16,255 bases of DNA from Eshraghiella sp964414835 (GTDB lineage: Bacteria > Bacillota > Clostridia > Lachnospirales > Lachnospiraceae). Where the stretch lies: assembly GCA_964414835.1 (NCBI GenBank), contig CAYPWY010000035.1, positions 1 through 16,255 of the forward strand, read 5' to 3'. The position numbers were made by a program, and so were the translations under genes. The notes below the pieces were generated by a model. The model was not told the origin of the DNA, did no database searches, and saw nothing but the letters and a program-made list of their open reading frames with translations. Numbering within the stretch: the first letter of the stretch is position 1; every line of letters starts with the position of its first letter. Positions 15,465 to 16,255 of this stretch are shown here, in pieces.

Positions 15465-15471
15465 AGTATTT
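15447..15471. promoter_or_regulatory. Inverted repeat over the scfA promoter, candidate operator
   Basis: AAATACTT (15447-15454) and AAGTATTT (15464-15471) are perfect 8-bp arms around 9 bases. The repeat covers the -35 box and most of the spacer of the scfA promoter, a position where a bound protein would block polymerase. It is AT-rich, so chance is possible. A role as terminator for the preceding gene is less likely because no T-run follows. Confidence 0.4.
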
Positions 15472-15489
15472 TTTATCAAATTGTTCAAT

Positions 15490-16077
15490 CTATTGGTCTT
15501 TTTGAAAAGAAATGACCTTGAAGTTATCTGAATAGTCCGTTATGCACTGCCCTGAGATTTTAACGCCTGATGTATTCTCCGTGTCAAAGCTGTACATCAT
15601 CTGATTTTCATCCTTCCATCCCGTAAAATGCATATTTATAGGAATCTCATCAAATAATTCATAGCCCTGCTCCTCCATATAATATCTGAGACTTAAGGAG
15701 CTTATTGCCGATGCCTGTACAAGCTTGTCCTGATAACATTCAAGAACCTCCGCCACCTGTCCCGATGACGATTCGTACAAAATCACGCATTTGGTGCTGT
15801 CCGGCGCCCATATTATCTCAATACCGGGGGTTGTCCATTCATAATACATCATGCGGTTATCATCAACCTTCTGGGAAACTCTGTAGCCATCTCTTCCGTC
15901 TATCTGAATTTCTTTTATGTACAACGTTATTTTTTTATCCGGCGACTGTGATTTTTTCTGTAAAAAATACACATCATCCTTAAGTACATAATACGCTATT
16001 CCCAGCACCGCAATAATTGTTATGAGCATAAAAATCACCAGCGGCTTATAGGATTTCTGTTTTCTCTTACCAGACAT
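15490..16077 (-). CDS. Membrane-anchored protein of unknown function
   Basis: A 195-residue protein that I do not recognise. The basic N-terminus (MSGKRKQKSYK) is followed by one strongly hydrophobic helix, about residues 12-32, then an uncleaved-looking junction, so it is probably anchored with its C-terminal 160 residues outside the cell. The external part has SPDKKITLYIKEIQIDG and GIEIIWAPDSTKCVI, an alternation suggesting beta strands; the phrase recalls WD-like or periplasmic sensor folds, but no family can be named. Only two cysteines occur (about 96 and 112), plus one near 177. AGGAGA lies 4 bases before the ATG. It is upstream of scfA in the same direction but scfA has its own promoter, so co-function is not implied. 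It is preceded by the tRNA-Leu terminator; no convincing promoter was found in the 16078-16157 gap. Confidence 0.8.
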   Translation of the reverse strand: MSGKRKQKSYKPLVIFMLITIIAVLGIAYYVLKDDVYFLQKKSQSPDKKITLYIKEIQIDGRDGYRVSQKVDDNRMMYYEWTTPGIEIIWAPDSTKCVILYESSSGQVAEVLECYQDKLVQASAISSLSLRYYMEEQGYELFDEIPINMHFTGWKDENQMMYSFDTENTSGVKISGQCITDYSDNFKVISFQKDQ

Positions 16078-16157
16078 AATTCTCCTGTACCAGCTTCGTA
16101 ATCTGACGCTGCGCAGGGCACGGCTTCAGTATGTCAGCTTCCTATGAATGTAAAATA

Positions 16158-16186
16158 ACAAAAACACCGTAAACTGTGTTTACGGT
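16158..16186 (-). terminator. Rho-independent terminator of tRNA-Leu
   Basis: ACCGTAAAC and GTTTACGGT form a perfect 9-bp stem with a 3-base loop at 16166-16186. Read on the minus strand it is followed by GTTTTTGTT. It lies 8 bases past the tRNA 3' end, so it ends the tRNA transcript. Confidence 0.85.
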
Positions 16187-16194
16187 ATAAAAAA

Positions 16195-16255
16195 TGCAGC
16201 CGGCGGGACTTGAACCCGCACCCAAGCAATATGGACTAGATCCTTAGTCTAGCGC
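16195..16255 (-). tRNA. tRNA-Leu, anticodon AAG (5' part outside the window)
   Basis: The 3' 61 bases of a class II tRNA. The anticodon arm is CTAGA-CTAAGGA-TCTAG, perfectly paired, with U33, anticodon AAG (16243-16245) and G37. A 16-base variable region with a possible CCA/TGG mini-stem marks class II, and with this anticodon it is leucine. The T-arm is GCGGG-TTCAAGT-CCCGC, followed by the acceptor strand CGGCTGC and discriminator A73. The CCA end is not encoded; A73 is followed directly by a T-run. The D-arm and 5' acceptor strand lie beyond the right edge, so the acceptor pairing is unchecked. Confidence 0.92.

Noticed and set aside
16078..16157. Promoter or small gene between tRNA-Leu terminator and the unknown membrane protein
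   Set aside because: A CTGCGCAG palindrome and CTGAC/GTCAG arms are present, but no convincing -35/-10 pair or reading frame; likely chance.
1..16255. CRISPR array, insertion sequence, prophage or defence island
   Set aside because: No spaced direct repeats, transposase, integrase or terminal repeats were seen; genes are ordinary chromosomal families with tight operon spacing.

Overview
The window looks like chromosomal core DNA from a member of the Clostridia, most likely the Lachnospiraceae. The evidence is a SCIFF peptide with its maturase, a fused SecDF, a HemZ-type radical SAM protein, a bifunctional Rel of the Gram-positive type, strong AGGAGG ribosome sites and an AT-leaning composition. 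This is inference from gene families and gene order; no database was searched. Almost everything is on the minus strand, so transcription runs from high to low coordinates. The only plus-strand gene is a small XRE-type regulator at 8741-9034.

Right end (16255 down to 13600): a partial class II tRNA-Leu with anticodon AAG, its terminator, and a one-pass membrane protein of unknown function. Next comes a strong promoter reading into scfA, a 46-residue six-cysteine SCIFF peptide gene at 15241-15381. It is followed by scfB, the radical SAM/SPASM enzyme expected to install thioether cross-links on that peptide. A short gap holding two tiny overlapping reading frames leads to secDF.

Middle (13598 to 9050): secDF (protein export), recJ (single-strand DNA exonuclease) and apt (adenine salvage) are closely packed, with gaps of 1-18 bases, and probably form one operon. 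It ends tail-to-tail against the XRE gene, where a 10-bp hairpin built from the last codons of both genes probably acts as terminator.

Left half (8563 to 1): rel ((p)ppGpp synthase/hydrolase), a glyoxalase II-like metallo-hydrolase, hemZ, an HD-GYP phosphodiesterase, hisS and aspS follow each other with overlaps or gaps of up to 21 bases and look like one operon. A separate sigma-A-like promoter at the end of aspS serves glyA, which runs off the left edge. The themes are translation supply (tRNA, HisRS, AspRS, GlyA), nucleotide signalling (Rel, HD-GYP, Apt) and peptide modification and export (SCIFF, maturase, SecDF).

The most notable items are the SCIFF locus, whose precursor gene is easily missed, an inverted repeat on its promoter, the mini-ORFs between scfB and secDF, and the tRNA-Leu with A34. 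No insertion sequence, prophage, CRISPR array or obviously transferred segment was seen. No gene-free stretch exceeds 300 bases.
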